A stretch of DNA of 64,000 nt from NCBI RefSeq assembly GCF_004342025.1, contig NZ_SLWN01000013.1:124001-188000 (forward strand), read 5' to 3'. The notes beneath the pieces were generated by a model. The model was not told where the DNA came from and ran no database searches. It worked only from the letters and a program-made list of their open reading frames with translations. The position numbers and the translations under genes are program-made. Shown here piece by piece: positions 27,057-35,879 of the stretch. Source of the stretch: Kribbella steppae (GTDB taxonomy: Bacteria; Actinomycetota; Actinomycetes; Propionibacteriales; Kribbellaceae). Positions within the stretch are counted from its first letter, which is position 1; every line of letters starts with the position of its first letter.

Positions 27057-27560
27057 ATGACCTCGAGCGGCATCCTCGTATCCCTGGCCGGGTTGATCGA
27101 TCGCTCCGTCTACGACCGCAGAGGGTATCGGGTCGGCCGGATCGTCGATCTGGTCGTTGCTTCAGGCATCGGCGTTGAGCACCCACCGCTGCACGGCATC
27201 CTCGTCCGTAGACGCCTCAAGGTGGTCTTCATCCCGTACACCGGCATCGCAGGCATCTGCCGGTGGGAGGTCTATCTCACGACCTCAGGTCTCCAGCCGC
27301 ACCCGCTCCCCGGTCATGACAACTGGGTCGCGCTGGCCCGCGACCTCCTCGATCGCCGGATCCCGATCACCGATGGAAGCAGGACTGCTCGGGTGTCCGA
27401 TCTTGTCCTCGTCTGCACGGTCGACGAGGTCCGCCTGGTCGGCGCGGACCTCAGCATCCGCACCCGGCTCCGCCGCCTCGGCATCCCCCGGATGAGGCGA
27501 AGCGTCGCCCCTCAACGCGCCTACGACTGGGCAGCCCTGGCCGCGCCGTGCGAGCGCTGA
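27057..27560 (+). CDS. PRC-barrel domain protein
   Basis: The ATG at 27057 (or GTG at 27051) gives about 168 residues. Two barrel-like halves can be seen: LIDRSVYDRRGYRVGRIVDL with HGILVRRRLKVVFIPYTGI, and LLDRRIPITDGSRTARVSDL with VDEVRLVGADLS. The pattern of a short strand, Gly/Arg-x-Val-Gly-x-Val and a long hydrophobic strand is the PRC-barrel (H subunit/RimM-like) fold. In actinobacteria such domains often precede MgtE or CBS domains, but here the protein ends with the barrel and a basic tail. Function is unknown; the setting next to BON genes suggests envelope stress. Confidence 0.7.
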   Translation: MTSSGILVSLAGLIDRSVYDRRGYRVGRIVDLVVASGIGVEHPPLHGILVRRRLKVVFIPYTGIAGICRWEVYLTTSGLQPHPLPGHDNWVALARDLLDRRIPITDGSRTARVSDLVLVCTVDEVRLVGADLSIRTRLRRLGIPRMRRSVAPQRAYDWAALAAPCER

Positions 27561-27803
27561 GCCTCCAGGGCGGATGCGCGAAACCGTGGGCTACGGCCGC
27601 GAGTTGAACACGCTGATTATCGACCGCTCCATCACCGGCCACTCGGCTGCCACGACCAAGTAGCGAGCTCCGGGCTGATCAACGGGGCCGACTCGGCGGC
27701 GATCTTCGGCGGTGTCGGCTGCGGTGGGTCCGGAGGGTGCTACCCGATTCCAAGCCACCAGCCGTGTCCCGGGGGCCTCCCCGCGCAGGTCCCCGGACAC
27801 GCA

Positions 27804-27995
27804 TCACCCAGGTCGTCGCCTGAGGCCCACTGCGGCCAGGGCCAGTCCGATCACGATGATGATCGGACCGGCCACCGCCCAGAAGGTGGTTCCGCTCATC
27901 GCGCTGCCGCCGATGACGTCGGTGCCTTGCAGGGTGAACAACAGCCCCAGGACTGCCACCACACCACCAACAGCAACGAGTAGACCGTTCCTCAT
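27804..27995 (-). CDS. Small two-helix membrane protein
   Basis: The ATG at 27995 has AAGGAG eight bases upstream. The 63-residue product has two hydrophobic helices (LLVAVGGVVAVLGLLFTL and FWAVAGPIIIVIGLALAAVG) and a basic end (RRRPG). The family is not recognised; small proteins of this shape are common in actinobacteria. The GMC oxidoreductase gene ends 21 bases upstream on the same strand, so they may be cotranscribed. Confidence 0.65.
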   Translation of the reverse strand: MRNGLLVAVGGVVAVLGLLFTLQGTDVIGGSAMSGTTFWAVAGPIIIVIGLALAAVGLRRRPG

Positions 27996-28016
27996 GTTTG
28001 CCGGCTCCTTCGGTCG

Positions 28017-29525
28017 CTACGAACGGATGAGTTCGGCTGCGCGCTCGGCGATCGCGTAGACGGTTGCGTTGGTGTTGGCGGAGATCGGCGACGGCATCGC
28101 CGACGCGTCGGCGACCCTGAGGTTGCGGATGCCGTGGACGAACAGGCCGATGTCCACGACGGAACGCTCGTCGGTCCCGATCGCACAGGTCCCGGCGTAG
28201 TGCGAGTAGCTCCGCAGGTTCGTCCGGACGTAGCGCCGCAACTCGTCGGTCTCCCGGACATCCGGCCCGGGAAGCGCTTCGCTCCCACGCCACGGAGACA
28301 GTGCCGGCGCCGCACCGATCTCACGGGCGATGCGCAGCCCGGCAACCACGATGTCGAGATCACGCTCGTCGGTGTAGTACGCGGGATCGATCACCGGGCG
28401 CGCACCTGGATCGATACTCGCCAGACGAACGGAACCACGACTGTACGGCGCTACCAACGACACCGCGATCGTGTAGCCCTGACCGAGATCGGGGCCGGGC
28501 ACCGCGTCGGCGTGCAGCGGAACGTCCACGAACATGAGCTGCACGTCCGGGCCGTGCGCACCGATTCCGGTGCTCAACAGACCTTGGACCTCGCCGTGGT
28601 TGTTGGCACCTGGTGGCATCGGCTGGGCGGACCGGTAGACCAGACCGCACATCGGATGGTCGTGCAGGTTCGCGCCGACACCGGGCAGATCGGCAACCAC
28701 CTCGATGCCGACGTTTCGCAGGTGATCCGCCGGTCCGATCCCGGAGAGCATCAGCAGTTGCGGCGTACCGATCGTGCCCGCGGCGAGCACGACCTCCCCT
28801 GAACAGTCCGCGACGAACGTCTCGTCGCCGACGCGGTACTGGACGCCCCTGCATCCGTCGTCGTCCAGCAGCAACCGCTCTACCAGCGCGTCTGTGACCA
28901 CCCCGAGGTTCGGACGGTCGAGCGCCGGGGTGAGGTAGGCGTCCGCCGCGCTTTGGCGCCGGCCGTTGACGATGCTCAGGTCGCACCAGCCGAACCCCTC
29001 CTCCAGACCACCGCTGATGTCGCGCGCCATCGCGTACCCGGCTTCACCGGCAGCTTCCAGCCCGGCCGCCGAGATCGGATGCCCCTGAACCGCCGGACCC
29101 GGCGTGAGTGGACCACCGACACCACGTAGCGCCGGATCACGCCCCTCGGTGTGTTCGCTGCGCTTGAAGGCCGGCAGCAGATCATCGAATCCCCAGCCTT
29201 TCGCGCCACCGTCGGCCCAGGCGTCATACCCGGCTCGATGCCCGCGCACGAAGTTCATCGCATTGATGGACGAGGAGCCGCCCAGCCCTCTGCCACGTGG
29301 CCAGGCCACCGGCCGGCCCGAGGCCTGCTGGGCCACGGTCTGATCCGCCCAGTCGGCTGATGATCCCATCAGGCTCGGCCAGGCCGGTGGGATGGCCATG
29401 GCCTCGAGAGCCCGCCCACCACCTGCCTCGAGCAACAGCACGCGTACGCCGCTCTCCGACAATCGAGCCGCCAGCACACAACCCGCAGTACCGGCGCCTA
29501 CCACCACATACTCATAGCCCCGCAT
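28017..29525 (-). CDS. GMC-family FAD oxidoreductase (choline dehydrogenase-like)
   Basis: The ATG at 29525 with GGGAG upstream gives 502 residues. The FAD-binding motif VVVGAGTAGCVLAARLSESG is at the N-terminus, followed by GMC signature 1 (GRGLGGSSSINAMNFVRG). GMC signature 2 is near residue 240 (AAGTIGTPQLLMLSGIG). The C-terminal active-site pair is the His in YSHYAGTCAIG and the Asn in ISANTNATVYAIAE. GMC enzymes oxidise alcohols (choline, sugars, polyethylene glycol and others). No signal peptide is present. Neighbours give no substrate clue; the lipoprotein gene begins 16 bases upstream on the same strand. Confidence 0.92.
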   Translation of the reverse strand: MRGYEYVVVGAGTAGCVLAARLSESGVRVLLLEAGGGRALEAMAIPPAWPSLMGSSADWADQTVAQQASGRPVAWPRGRGLGGSSSINAMNFVRGHRAGYDAWADGGAKGWGFDDLLPAFKRSEHTEGRDPALRGVGGPLTPGPAVQGHPISAAGLEAAGEAGYAMARDISGGLEEGFGWCDLSIVNGRRQSAADAYLTPALDRPNLGVVTDALVERLLLDDDGCRGVQYRVGDETFVADCSGEVVLAAGTIGTPQLLMLSGIGPADHLRNVGIEVVADLPGVGANLHDHPMCGLVYRSAQPMPPGANNHGEVQGLLSTGIGAHGPDVQLMFVDVPLHADAVPGPDLGQGYTIAVSLVAPYSRGSVRLASIDPGARPVIDPAYYTDERDLDIVVAGLRIAREIGAAPALSPWRGSEALPGPDVRETDELRRYVRTNLRSYSHYAGTCAIGTDERSVVDIGLFVHGIRNLRVADASAMPSPISANTNATVYAIAERAAELIRS

Positions 29526-29540
29526 GTGCAACTCCCGACA

Positions 29541-30085
29541 TCAGTAGCCGGAGGAGTTGTTCGAGGATGCCTGGGTGGTGATCTTCTGGCCGTTCGCACC
29601 GACGACCCACCAGATTCCGCCGACGGCCTGGCCCTTCGTGTCGCGGGGCTGAGCGTCGTTGGCGAAGTAGTAGAGCGGCGACCCGGCGAGCGTGATCTGC
29701 TTGGTGCCGTCCGAACGAGTCACCGTGCCCACCAGGGACGCGGCTACCCCACTCACCTTCGGCGACCGGTGCCGGCCGGCAGCGGCGGCCAGGCTGTCGC
29801 GCACGAGCCGTCGCAGTTCGATTTCGAGGGGTTCTTGGTGTCCAGGTCGTAGACATACAGTGTGCGGCCGGTGCCGTCGACAACGATCTTGCCGAAGCTG
29901 CCCACGCTGGCCGTGGACAGCGTGCCGGGGCCGGCGGTTGTGGCCGGCGACGACGAGCCGGCAGTGGCGGGCGCCGACGGGCTGGGGGTGTTCTGCGAGC
30001 TGGTGCCCGAGGCGCTGCCACCGCATGCAGTCAGGGCGGAGAGCCCGATCACGGCGGTGCCGACGACGAAAGCGAAGCGTTTCAT
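29541..30085 (-). pseudogene. Secreted-repeat lipoprotein gene with a one-base frameshift
   Basis: The ATG at 30085 has AAGGAG upstream and opens a lipoprotein signal ending in LTACGG. A Ser/Thr/Pro-rich linker and one repeat follow: FGKIVVDGTGRTLYVYDLDT and CDGSCATAWPPLPAGTG. The frame then stops at 29753. The second repeat continues in another frame (SPKVSGVAASLVGTV, then LAGSPLYYFANDAQPRDTKG, then IWWVVGANG) to 29541. One missing base near 29764 explains the break. The intact family (COG4315-like secreted repeat) is extracytoplasmic and of unknown function, sometimes linked to redox. The break could be real or a sequencing error. Confidence 0.8.
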
Positions 30086-30195
30086 TTGAGAGTTTCTCCT
30101 TTGTTTGTTGACCAGTAGACCCCGCGCTGCATGCAGGGTTCATGCTCACCAGATCCGAGCGCGCTGCCTGGATTCCGGCTCGGGGCGTTCGCCGA

Positions 30196-31482
30196 TCAGG
30201 CTGACCGTGCGCGGCGGACCACCGCGTCGAAGCCGGCGGCAAGGAGCAGTACGACGCCGGTGACGACCCACTCGTAGCCTGCCGAGTTCGACCCCTGGAT
30301 GAGGTCGCTCATGCCGTTGACGATGACTGCGACGACCAGGCCGCCGAGAACCGCGTCGATGATGCGGCCGTGCCCACCGAACAGCGAGGTGCCGCCGATG
30401 ACTGCGGCACCGACGGCCAGCAGCAGTGTGTTGCCCGCGCCGGCGTTCGACTGAACCGACTGCAGCAACGAGGCCGCGACGATGCCGGAGACGGCGGCCA
30501 TGCCGGAACAGATCACGAACACCGAGATCCGGATCCGGGACACCACGATGCCTGCGCGCCGGGACGCCTCCGCGTTGCCGCCGACGGCGTACAGATGGCG
30601 CCCGTACCGGGTGCGGCTGACGACGAAGTGCCAGACTGCGAAGAGGATCACGAGCAGGACGACGACCCACGGCATGCCCTGCGCCTTGTTGCTGAAGAAG
30701 GCGTTAGTGGTCAGGTTGCGGTTGACATCCATCTCGTGCACGAACGCCGTACCGAGGGCCGCGAGTACGACGACCTTCGCCGCGATCACGGTGAACGGCG
30801 CGTGGGTGAGTCCGGCGCGTCGGCGCCCGAGCGCGTCGTTGATCTTGATCGCGGCGTACCCGGCGACGAACAGCGCCAGCAGGATCCACCCGAGCCAGAG
30901 CGGCACGAAGCCGTTCTCCAGTTTGATCAGCGGCGAGTTGTCGGTCAGGATCACCGATCCCTGGCCGCCGATCAGGATCAGGGTGACGCCCTGGAACGCC
31001 AGGAACGTCGCCAGCGTGATGACGAACGACGGGATGCCGACCCGGGCCCGCAGCCACCCCATGCCGAAGCCGATGACGACCCCGACGATCAGGCCGATGA
31101 CCAGGCCTAGCCACCAGGGAGACCCGTGCCGCAGGATCAGCACCGCCGTGATGGCCGAGCAGAGGCCACCGGTCGTGCCTGCCGACAGGTCGATCTCGCC
31201 CAGCAACAGTACGAAGACCAGGCCCATCGCCATCACGATGATCGGTGCCGCCTGGATCACCAGCGCCTCGAGGTTGTAGGCGCTCAGGAAGCCCGGGTGG
31301 ACCAGGGCGAACACGGCCGTGATGACGACGAGGCCGGTCAGCGCCGGAATCGAGCCGAGCTCACCGCCTCGCACCCGCGCGAGGTAGTCCGAGAGGTAGG
31401 TCCCCAGCGCGGCCAGACCTTCGGGCGGCTTCCCGCTCCGCGGTTCGTCCTGCTGGACGACGTCATCGACGTGCGCGCTCAT
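30196..31482 (-). CDS. Sugar ABC transporter permease (XylH/RbsC-type)
   Basis: The 428-residue protein has about ten membrane helices. It carries the conserved permease segments MGLVFVLLLGEIDLSAGTTG and AAVIGGTSLFGGHGRIIDAV typical of carbohydrate-uptake type-2 permeases. RYGRHLYAVGGNAEASRRAG is the coupling loop that contacts the ATPase. The N-terminus is cytoplasmic and polar. Its ATG overlaps the ATPase gene stop (ATGA). With the neighbouring ATPase and binding protein it forms a complete importer for a pentose or similar sugar; xylose is the best guess from the binding protein. Confidence 0.93.
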   Translation of the reverse strand: MSAHVDDVVQQDEPRSGKPPEGLAALGTYLSDYLARVRGGELGSIPALTGLVVITAVFALVHPGFLSAYNLEALVIQAAPIIVMAMGLVFVLLLGEIDLSAGTTGGLCSAITAVLILRHGSPWWLGLVIGLIVGVVIGFGMGWLRARVGIPSFVITLATFLAFQGVTLILIGGQGSVILTDNSPLIKLENGFVPLWLGWILLALFVAGYAAIKINDALGRRRAGLTHAPFTVIAAKVVVLAALGTAFVHEMDVNRNLTTNAFFSNKAQGMPWVVVLLVILFAVWHFVVSRTRYGRHLYAVGGNAEASRRAGIVVSRIRISVFVICSGMAAVSGIVAASLLQSVQSNAGAGNTLLLAVGAAVIGGTSLFGGHGRIIDAVLGGLVVAVIVNGMSDLIQGSNSAGYEWVVTGVVLLLAAGFDAVVRRARSA

Positions 31483-32264
31483 ACAGCCGCTCCGCTCGAC
31501 TCTTCCGGGGAGAGGCCGACGTCGCCCGACCGGCCGGTGGCGATGAGCTCGATGACCTGTGTCTGGGTTACGTCCGGGCGTCTGACCTGCGCCGCCATCC
31601 GGCCGAGGAAGAGTACGCCGATGGAGTCGGCCACCCGCATCACGTCGTTCATGTTGTGCGACACCAGGATCACGGCGACACCTTGCTCGGCCAGCCGGCG
31701 GACCAGCTCGAGAACCTGCTCGGTCTGCGCGACGCCGAGAGCGGCCGTCGGCTCGTCCAGGATGACGACCTTCGACTGCCAGAGCACGGACTTGGCGATC
31801 GCCACCGTCTGGCGCTGTCCGCCGGACAGGCTCGCCACCCGCTGCCGGACCGATCGGACCGTCCGCACCGACAGCGAGGTCAGCGCCTGCCGGGCCAGCT
31901 TCTCCATCGAGTTCTCGTCGAGCGTGCGGAGCCGGGTGACCTTCTCGCGGCCGAGGAACATGTTGCTAACGATGTCGAGGTTGTCGGACAGCGCCAGATC
32001 CTGGTACACGATCTCGACCCCGAGCGCCGCGGCGTCCCGCGGGCCGTTGACGACGTGCGGCGTACCGTCGAAGATCAACTCCCCCGCGTCGACGCGATAG
32101 GTGCCGCCGATGCATTTCACCAGAGTCGACTTCCCGGCGCCGTTGTCGCCGACCAACGCGGTCACCTCACCGGCCTCGGCGGTGAAGTTCACCGACGACA
32201 ACACGCGCACCGGACCGAAGGACTTGTCGACGCCCCGCAGCTCCAAGGCGGGATGGGACGTCAT
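31479..32264 (-). CDS. Sugar ABC transporter ATP-binding protein (single-domain XylG-type)
   Basis: The ATG at 32264 overlaps the binding-protein stop. The 261-residue ATPase has Walker A VGDNGAGKST near residue 38, signature LSGGQRQTVAIAKS, Walker B VVILDEPTAALG and the switch His in VILVSHNMNDV. XylG/RbsA proteins usually have two ATPase domains (about 500 residues); this one has one, so it would work as a homodimer. This single-domain arrangement is common among actinobacterial simple-sugar importers. Confidence 0.93.
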   Translation of the reverse strand: MTSHPALELRGVDKSFGPVRVLSSVNFTAEAGEVTALVGDNGAGKSTLVKCIGGTYRVDAGELIFDGTPHVVNGPRDAAALGVEIVYQDLALSDNLDIVSNMFLGREKVTRLRTLDENSMEKLARQALTSLSVRTVRSVRQRVASLSGGQRQTVAIAKSVLWQSKVVILDEPTAALGVAQTEQVLELVRRLAEQGVAVILVSHNMNDVMRVADSIGVLFLGRMAAQVRRPDVTQTQVIELIATGRSGDVGLSPEESSGAAV

Positions 32265-33370
32265 GGCGTCTTGATGCCGTTGGCCGCACACAACCGCACG
32301 AGCGCGGAAGTGGGGCAGACGGCCGCTGCGCCCACGTAGCCGTCGGTCACCGGCAGGGCCACGTTCGCCTTGGTGATGACGGTCGGGTCGGCGAGGTACG
32401 CCGGGATCTCGCGGCCGTTCGACGGGTCCTTGACGGTCGTCGGCGCGGTCGGCTTCTGACCTGCGAGGATCTGGCCGGCGAGCTTGATGGCCACATCGGC
32501 CTCACCGGCGACCGGCTTGTAGATGGTGAAGGCCTGTGTGCCGGACATGACGTTGACGAGTCCGCCCGCGGTGGCGTCCTGCCCGGACACGGCGACCTTG
32601 CCCGCGAGGCCCTGGGACTTGAGCACGTTGATCACCGACTGCGCCATGGTGTCGTTGGCAACCATCACCGCGTTGATGTCGGGGTGCTGCCCCAGCATCG
32701 TCGTGAACACGATCTGCGCGGTTGCGGCGTCCCAGTTGCCGGTCTGGTCGGCAAGCTTGTTCCAGCCGGGCTGCTTCGACAGCACGGAGTTGTAGCCCTG
32801 TGCGAACTGGGCGGCGTTGTTGTCGGTCGGCGCGCCGTCGATCTCGACGTAGTTGACCGGACTCTTGCCCTTCACCTGTGCGGCTCCGGTCAGCGCGGTG
32901 CCCTGGTCCTCGCCGACCTTCACGTTGTCGTACGACACGTAGTACGAGGCGGTGCCGCCGGCCGTCAGCCGGTCGTAGTCGATCGTGACGACATTGTGCT
33001 GCTGGGCGAGAGCCTCGATGGCCTTGCCGGAACCCGAATCCAGGTTCACCACCAGGAGGACGCCGACACCGGCGTTGATCAGGGCCTGGGCCTGAGACTG
33101 CTGGGTAGTCGCGCTGCCGTTGGCGTTGTCGATGTAGCACGTGAGCTTGTTCGCGGCGCACTGCTTGCGGAGTTCGGTGGGGTCGGCCGAAACCCAGCGC
33201 GGCGAGGTCGCCGTATCGGGCAGCAGGATGCCCACCTTCGCGTTCGCCGGCGGGGCGGCACCCGGGGAGGACGCCGTCTTGTTGCCACAGCCGGTCAGCC
33301 CGGCCACCATCGCGGCGGCGACTCCGGTCGTCGCCATGGCCGTGCGGAGTACGTTCAATCGAGCCGTCAT
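32261..33370 (-). CDS. Sugar ABC transporter substrate-binding lipoprotein (XylF-like)
   Basis: The ATG at 33370 gives 369 residues with a lipoprotein signal ending in AGLTGCGN. The mature protein resembles the periplasmic-binding-protein type 1 fold. The opening VGILLPDTATSPRWVSAD, the DYDRLT segment and YYVSYDNVKVGEDQG recall D-xylose-binding XylF; VMVANDTMAQSVINVL is the hinge-side helix. It captures the sugar outside the membrane for the ATPase and permease encoded next. No catabolic genes (xylA, xylB) or LacI regulator are adjacent, so the sugar remains inferred. Confidence 0.9.
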   Translation of the reverse strand: MTARLNVLRTAMATTGVAAAMVAGLTGCGNKTASSPGAAPPANAKVGILLPDTATSPRWVSADPTELRKQCAANKLTCYIDNANGSATTQQSQAQALINAGVGVLLVVNLDSGSGKAIEALAQQHNVVTIDYDRLTAGGTASYYVSYDNVKVGEDQGTALTGAAQVKGKSPVNYVEIDGAPTDNNAAQFAQGYNSVLSKQPGWNKLADQTGNWDAATAQIVFTTMLGQHPDINAVMVANDTMAQSVINVLKSQGLAGKVAVSGQDATAGGLVNVMSGTQAFTIYKPVAGEADVAIKLAGQILAGQKPTAPTTVKDPSNGREIPAYLADPTVITKANVALPVTDGYVGAAAVCPTSALVRLCAANGIKTP

Positions 33371-33512
33371 ACCGGCAACGATCGACCGACTCGGGACGGG
33401 GATCATCCTGGCAGGCGTGCATCTTCCCCTACCTGCTAGCGGGCACCGCCCGATCCCGGCGAATCGCACGAGCTCGTCGACGCGTGCGGAAAGAGCTTCC
33501 GGGGCCCACCGG

Positions 33513-33635
33513 CTAGTCCGGGTCGAGCGAATCGCCCAGGGCGTCGCGGAGGGCCGCGCGGGAGGTGATTCCGAGTTTGGGGAACAGCTGGTAGAGGTGA
33601 GTTCCGACGGTCCGGGGTGACAGGCAGAGCTGCTC
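33513..33635 (-). pseudogene. C-terminal HTH fragment of a LAL/LuxR regulator
   Basis: The minus strand reads QLCLSPRTVGTHLYQLFPKL, then GITSRAALRDALG and a stop TAG at 33513-33515. This is the recognition helix and tail of a LuxR-family regulator, most like LAL copy 2 at 21843. Everything upstream is gone, and the sequence abuts the kinase fragment that starts at about 33636 on the other strand. Confidence 0.8.
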
Positions 33636-33826
33636 GCCGGGTGGGCGACGGCATACTGCGACTGACGATCGATGACGATGGCGTGGGCGGAGCGGATCCC
33701 GCGCGGGGATCGGGGCTGACCGGGGTGACGGACCGCGTCGCGGCGCTAGGAGGCACGATCGGCATCACGAGCCCACCCGCCAGGGGTACGTCGCTGCGCG
33801 TAGAACTCCCGATCGCGAGCCAATAG
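33636..33826 (+). pseudogene. C-terminal ATPase fragment of a sensor histidine kinase
   Basis: The frame reads LRLTIDDDGVGGADPARGSG, then TDRVAALGGTIGITSPPARG and ends LPIASQ. This is the G-box and end of the ATPase domain of a GAF/HisKA_3 kinase like those at 4524 and 7170. No H-box or N-box precedes it. It joins a LuxR fragment of opposite orientation without a spacer. Confidence 0.8.
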
Positions 33827-33882
33827 CCCCTACGTGTCACTCGGTCAGCCTGCCTCCCGTCAACCGCGCGACGAGCTACTCG

Positions 33883-34110
33883 TCAGGCTCGACGTCCGAT
33901 GACGGTGTACCCACCAGCGGGGATGGCGGACGTTGGCCGGCCGGGGTGAGAACGGCCGGAGGGCTGTGACGACGATCCGCTCGAGCGTCTGATGAACTCA
34001 TCCACATCAGTCACGCGACTCTTCAGCAGGTAGCCGATCCGCCGGCCGGTCGCCAGCAACTCCATCGCGTGCTCGACCTCGGTATGGGCCGACAGGCACC
34101 GGGATGCCCC
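33883..34110 (-). pseudogene. Degraded response-regulator receiver fragment with two frameshifts
   Basis: Reading across frames, the minus strand gives LSAHTEVEHAMELLATGRRI and YLLKSRVTDVDEFI, then ETLERIV. This is nearly the same as the receiver end of the intact regulator at 2277-2924. There is an extra C near 34103 and a missing base near 33990, and no DNA-binding domain follows. It is a decayed paralogue. Confidence 0.75.
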
Positions 34111-34333
34111 TCGGCCGGGCGACCCTCCAGCGTCTGGTCGGGGGGATCTCCACCGTCAGGACTGCCGGGGTCCGGCACCTGCCTGCCTGGCGGTATCGCG
34201 GGGTCCAGGCAGCATGCAGTCACAACGGGTGCCAGCGGGCACGACTCCCTCGTCCTGGTATCGCACTCTATTTATGGCCCTTGGGCGTCCTGGGAACCGT
34301 CCGAACCTGTGCCGCCAGCAGACAGGAGCACCT

Positions 34334-34423
34334 ATGACCACGACCACCTCAACCGCCGGTCGTACACCGAAGTACCAGAGCGTTCGGCAATCTCGCCTTG
34401 CCTCGGAAGGACTGATTCGATGA
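34334..34423 (+). CDS. Short reading frame coupled to the Rieske gene
   Basis: The ATG at 34334 has AGGAG at 34324-34328 and encodes 29 residues (MTTTTSTAGRTPKYQSVRQS... ending GLIR). Its TGA overlaps the ATG of the Rieske gene (ATGA). The good ribosome-binding site and exact overlap make translation likely. It may be a leader peptide or a coupling device. Confidence 0.45.
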   Translation: MTTTTSTAGRTPKYQSVRQSRLASEGLIR

Positions 34424-34899
34424 GCACCCAGCCCGAGCCCTCGGCACCCAAGCAGACTCTCCGCGACCGCCGGACCGTGTTGCGCGGCGCGGCCGTGATC
34501 GGGCTTGCGGGAGCGGCTATGCCGGTGATCGCCGCGTGCACCGACGGCGGCGACGCGGGCGGTGGCACCACCACCAGCGCACCCGCGGGCGGTGCACAGG
34601 CCCCCGGCGCCGCGCTGGCGACGACCTCGGAGATCCCCGTCGGCGGCGGCAAGGTATTCGGCGACGCCAAGGTGGTCGTGACACAGCCCGCCTCGGGCCA
34701 GTTCAAGGGCTTCTCGGCGGTCTGCACGCACCAGGGATGCATCGTCGCGGACGTCGCCGACGGCACGATCAACTGCGCCTGCCACGGCAGCAAGTTCAAG
34801 ATCGCGGACGGCTCGGTGGCCAACGGCCCGGCGGGCACGCCGCTGCCGGCGGCCAACATCACTGTGCAGGGCGGCAAAATCATCGGTCCCGCGAGCTGA
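34420..34899 (+). CDS. Rieske [2Fe-2S] protein, Tat-type lipoprotein
   Basis: The ATG at 34420 follows GGAAGGA. The 159-residue protein starts with a Tat-like twin arginine (DRRTVLRGAAVIGLAG) and a lipobox ending VIAACTDG, then a Gly/Thr/Ala-rich linker. The Rieske cluster ligands are complete: CTHQGC near residue 106 and CACHGS near 125, giving two Cys and two His. The folded domain would sit on the outer face of the membrane as a one-electron carrier. It is a small stand-alone Rieske protein, not the cytochrome bc1 subunit. A DUF2231 membrane protein follows, so the two may form a redox pair. Confidence 0.92.
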   Translation: MSTQPEPSAPKQTLRDRRTVLRGAAVIGLAGAAMPVIAACTDGGDAGGGTTTSAPAGGAQAPGAALATTSEIPVGGGKVFGDAKVVVTQPASGQFKGFSAVCTHQGCIVADVADGTINCACHGSKFKIADGSVANGPAGTPLPAANITVQGGKIIGPAS

Positions 34900-35016
34900 G
34901 CCATGCGGAACGGCCCACCCCCGCTGGCCAGGCCCTTCCTGTGACCTACCCGGCGTCGCCGACGAACAACCTATTTGGCGACCCACTACCCGGACTCTGC
35001 ACCTTTGGAGGCGTCA

Positions 35017-35508
35017 ATGTTCGAACGGTTCGGCGATCTTCCTTTGCACGTGCTCGTGATCCACCTTGCCGTGGTGCTGTTGCCTGCGTCGGCGCTGGTC
35101 GCGATCGTGTTCGCTGTGATGCCCAGGTGGCGCCGGCTGCTGCGCTGGCCGACGCTGCTGCTCGGGATCGGGTCGGCCGTGGTCGCCTTCGTGGCCAAGG
35201 AGAGCGGCGAGGCCTTCGTCGCGGCCAAGCCGGCGCTGGCCCAGTTGGTGCGCGAGCACGAGGAGCGCGGGGATCTGCTGTTCTGGTACAGCATCGGGTT
35301 CGCGTTCATCACGATCCTCGGGGCGCTGTGGCTGACCGGCCGGTCCGCGTTGGCCAGCGGCCGCGGTGCGAGGACCGGTGCCCGGCGTCCGGTCGAACTG
35401 GTGGTGAGCGCCGGGCTGGTGGTCATGTCGGTGCTGATGCTCTGGCAGACGGTGCGCACCGGCGACGCCGGCGCCAGGGCGGTCTGGGAGGGGACGTTCT
35501 CCAGCTGA
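35017..35508 (+). CDS. DUF2231-type membrane protein
   Basis: The ATG at 35017 with GGAGG at 35007-35011 gives 163 residues. Four membrane helices are visible, and the N-terminal motif LPLHVLVIHLAVVLLPASAL with paired His is typical of DUF2231. His residues in helix 1 could bind haem (inference). It follows the Rieske gene by 117 bases on the same strand. DUF2231 and Rieske proteins are found together in actinobacteria, which supports electron transfer across the membrane, but no experiment is implied here. Confidence 0.82.
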   Translation: MFERFGDLPLHVLVIHLAVVLLPASALVAIVFAVMPRWRRLLRWPTLLLGIGSAVVAFVAKESGEAFVAAKPALAQLVREHEERGDLLFWYSIGFAFITILGALWLTGRSALASGRGARTGARRPVELVVSAGLVVMSVLMLWQTVRTGDAGARAVWEGTFSS

Positions 35509-35879
35509 CTTCGCCAGATCGTTGCCGCTCACAACTCTCCTGGAGGTCGCGCTACTCGGCCAGTCCGACGAGAGTGTGGGACTTCTGCCAAATCGGTGTG
35601 GTCGGCGAATTCGGGTACTTCGTCCATCCGCCGCACGATCGTCCCACGAACCCGACCGGCTGCTGACGACAGTCCCAAGCAGGGACACGATCCGATCCCG
35701 GAACCGGTCGGCCAACACACCCATCTTGGTCACTCTGGCCAAGCCCGAGGGCCACCAAGGTCTCATAATCAAACCGTCGCTCCTGAGGTCGTCGGCCAAC
35801 TGCGCCCATCGCCGCGACGTCCTCGGGTTGTGGGCCGGCGACGGTGGCGAGCGGTCTCCGATCACCGCGACAGTTCTGA
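35509..35879. other. Gap with no recognisable gene
   Basis: Frames on both strands here are short and lack start signals and known motifs. It probably contains decayed sequence, because the coding-like fragment that follows also lacks a start. Confidence 0.4.

Noticed and set aside
27591..27800. 69-codon minus-strand frame after the PRC-barrel gene
   Set aside because: There is no start signal or known family; it looks like intergenic sequence.
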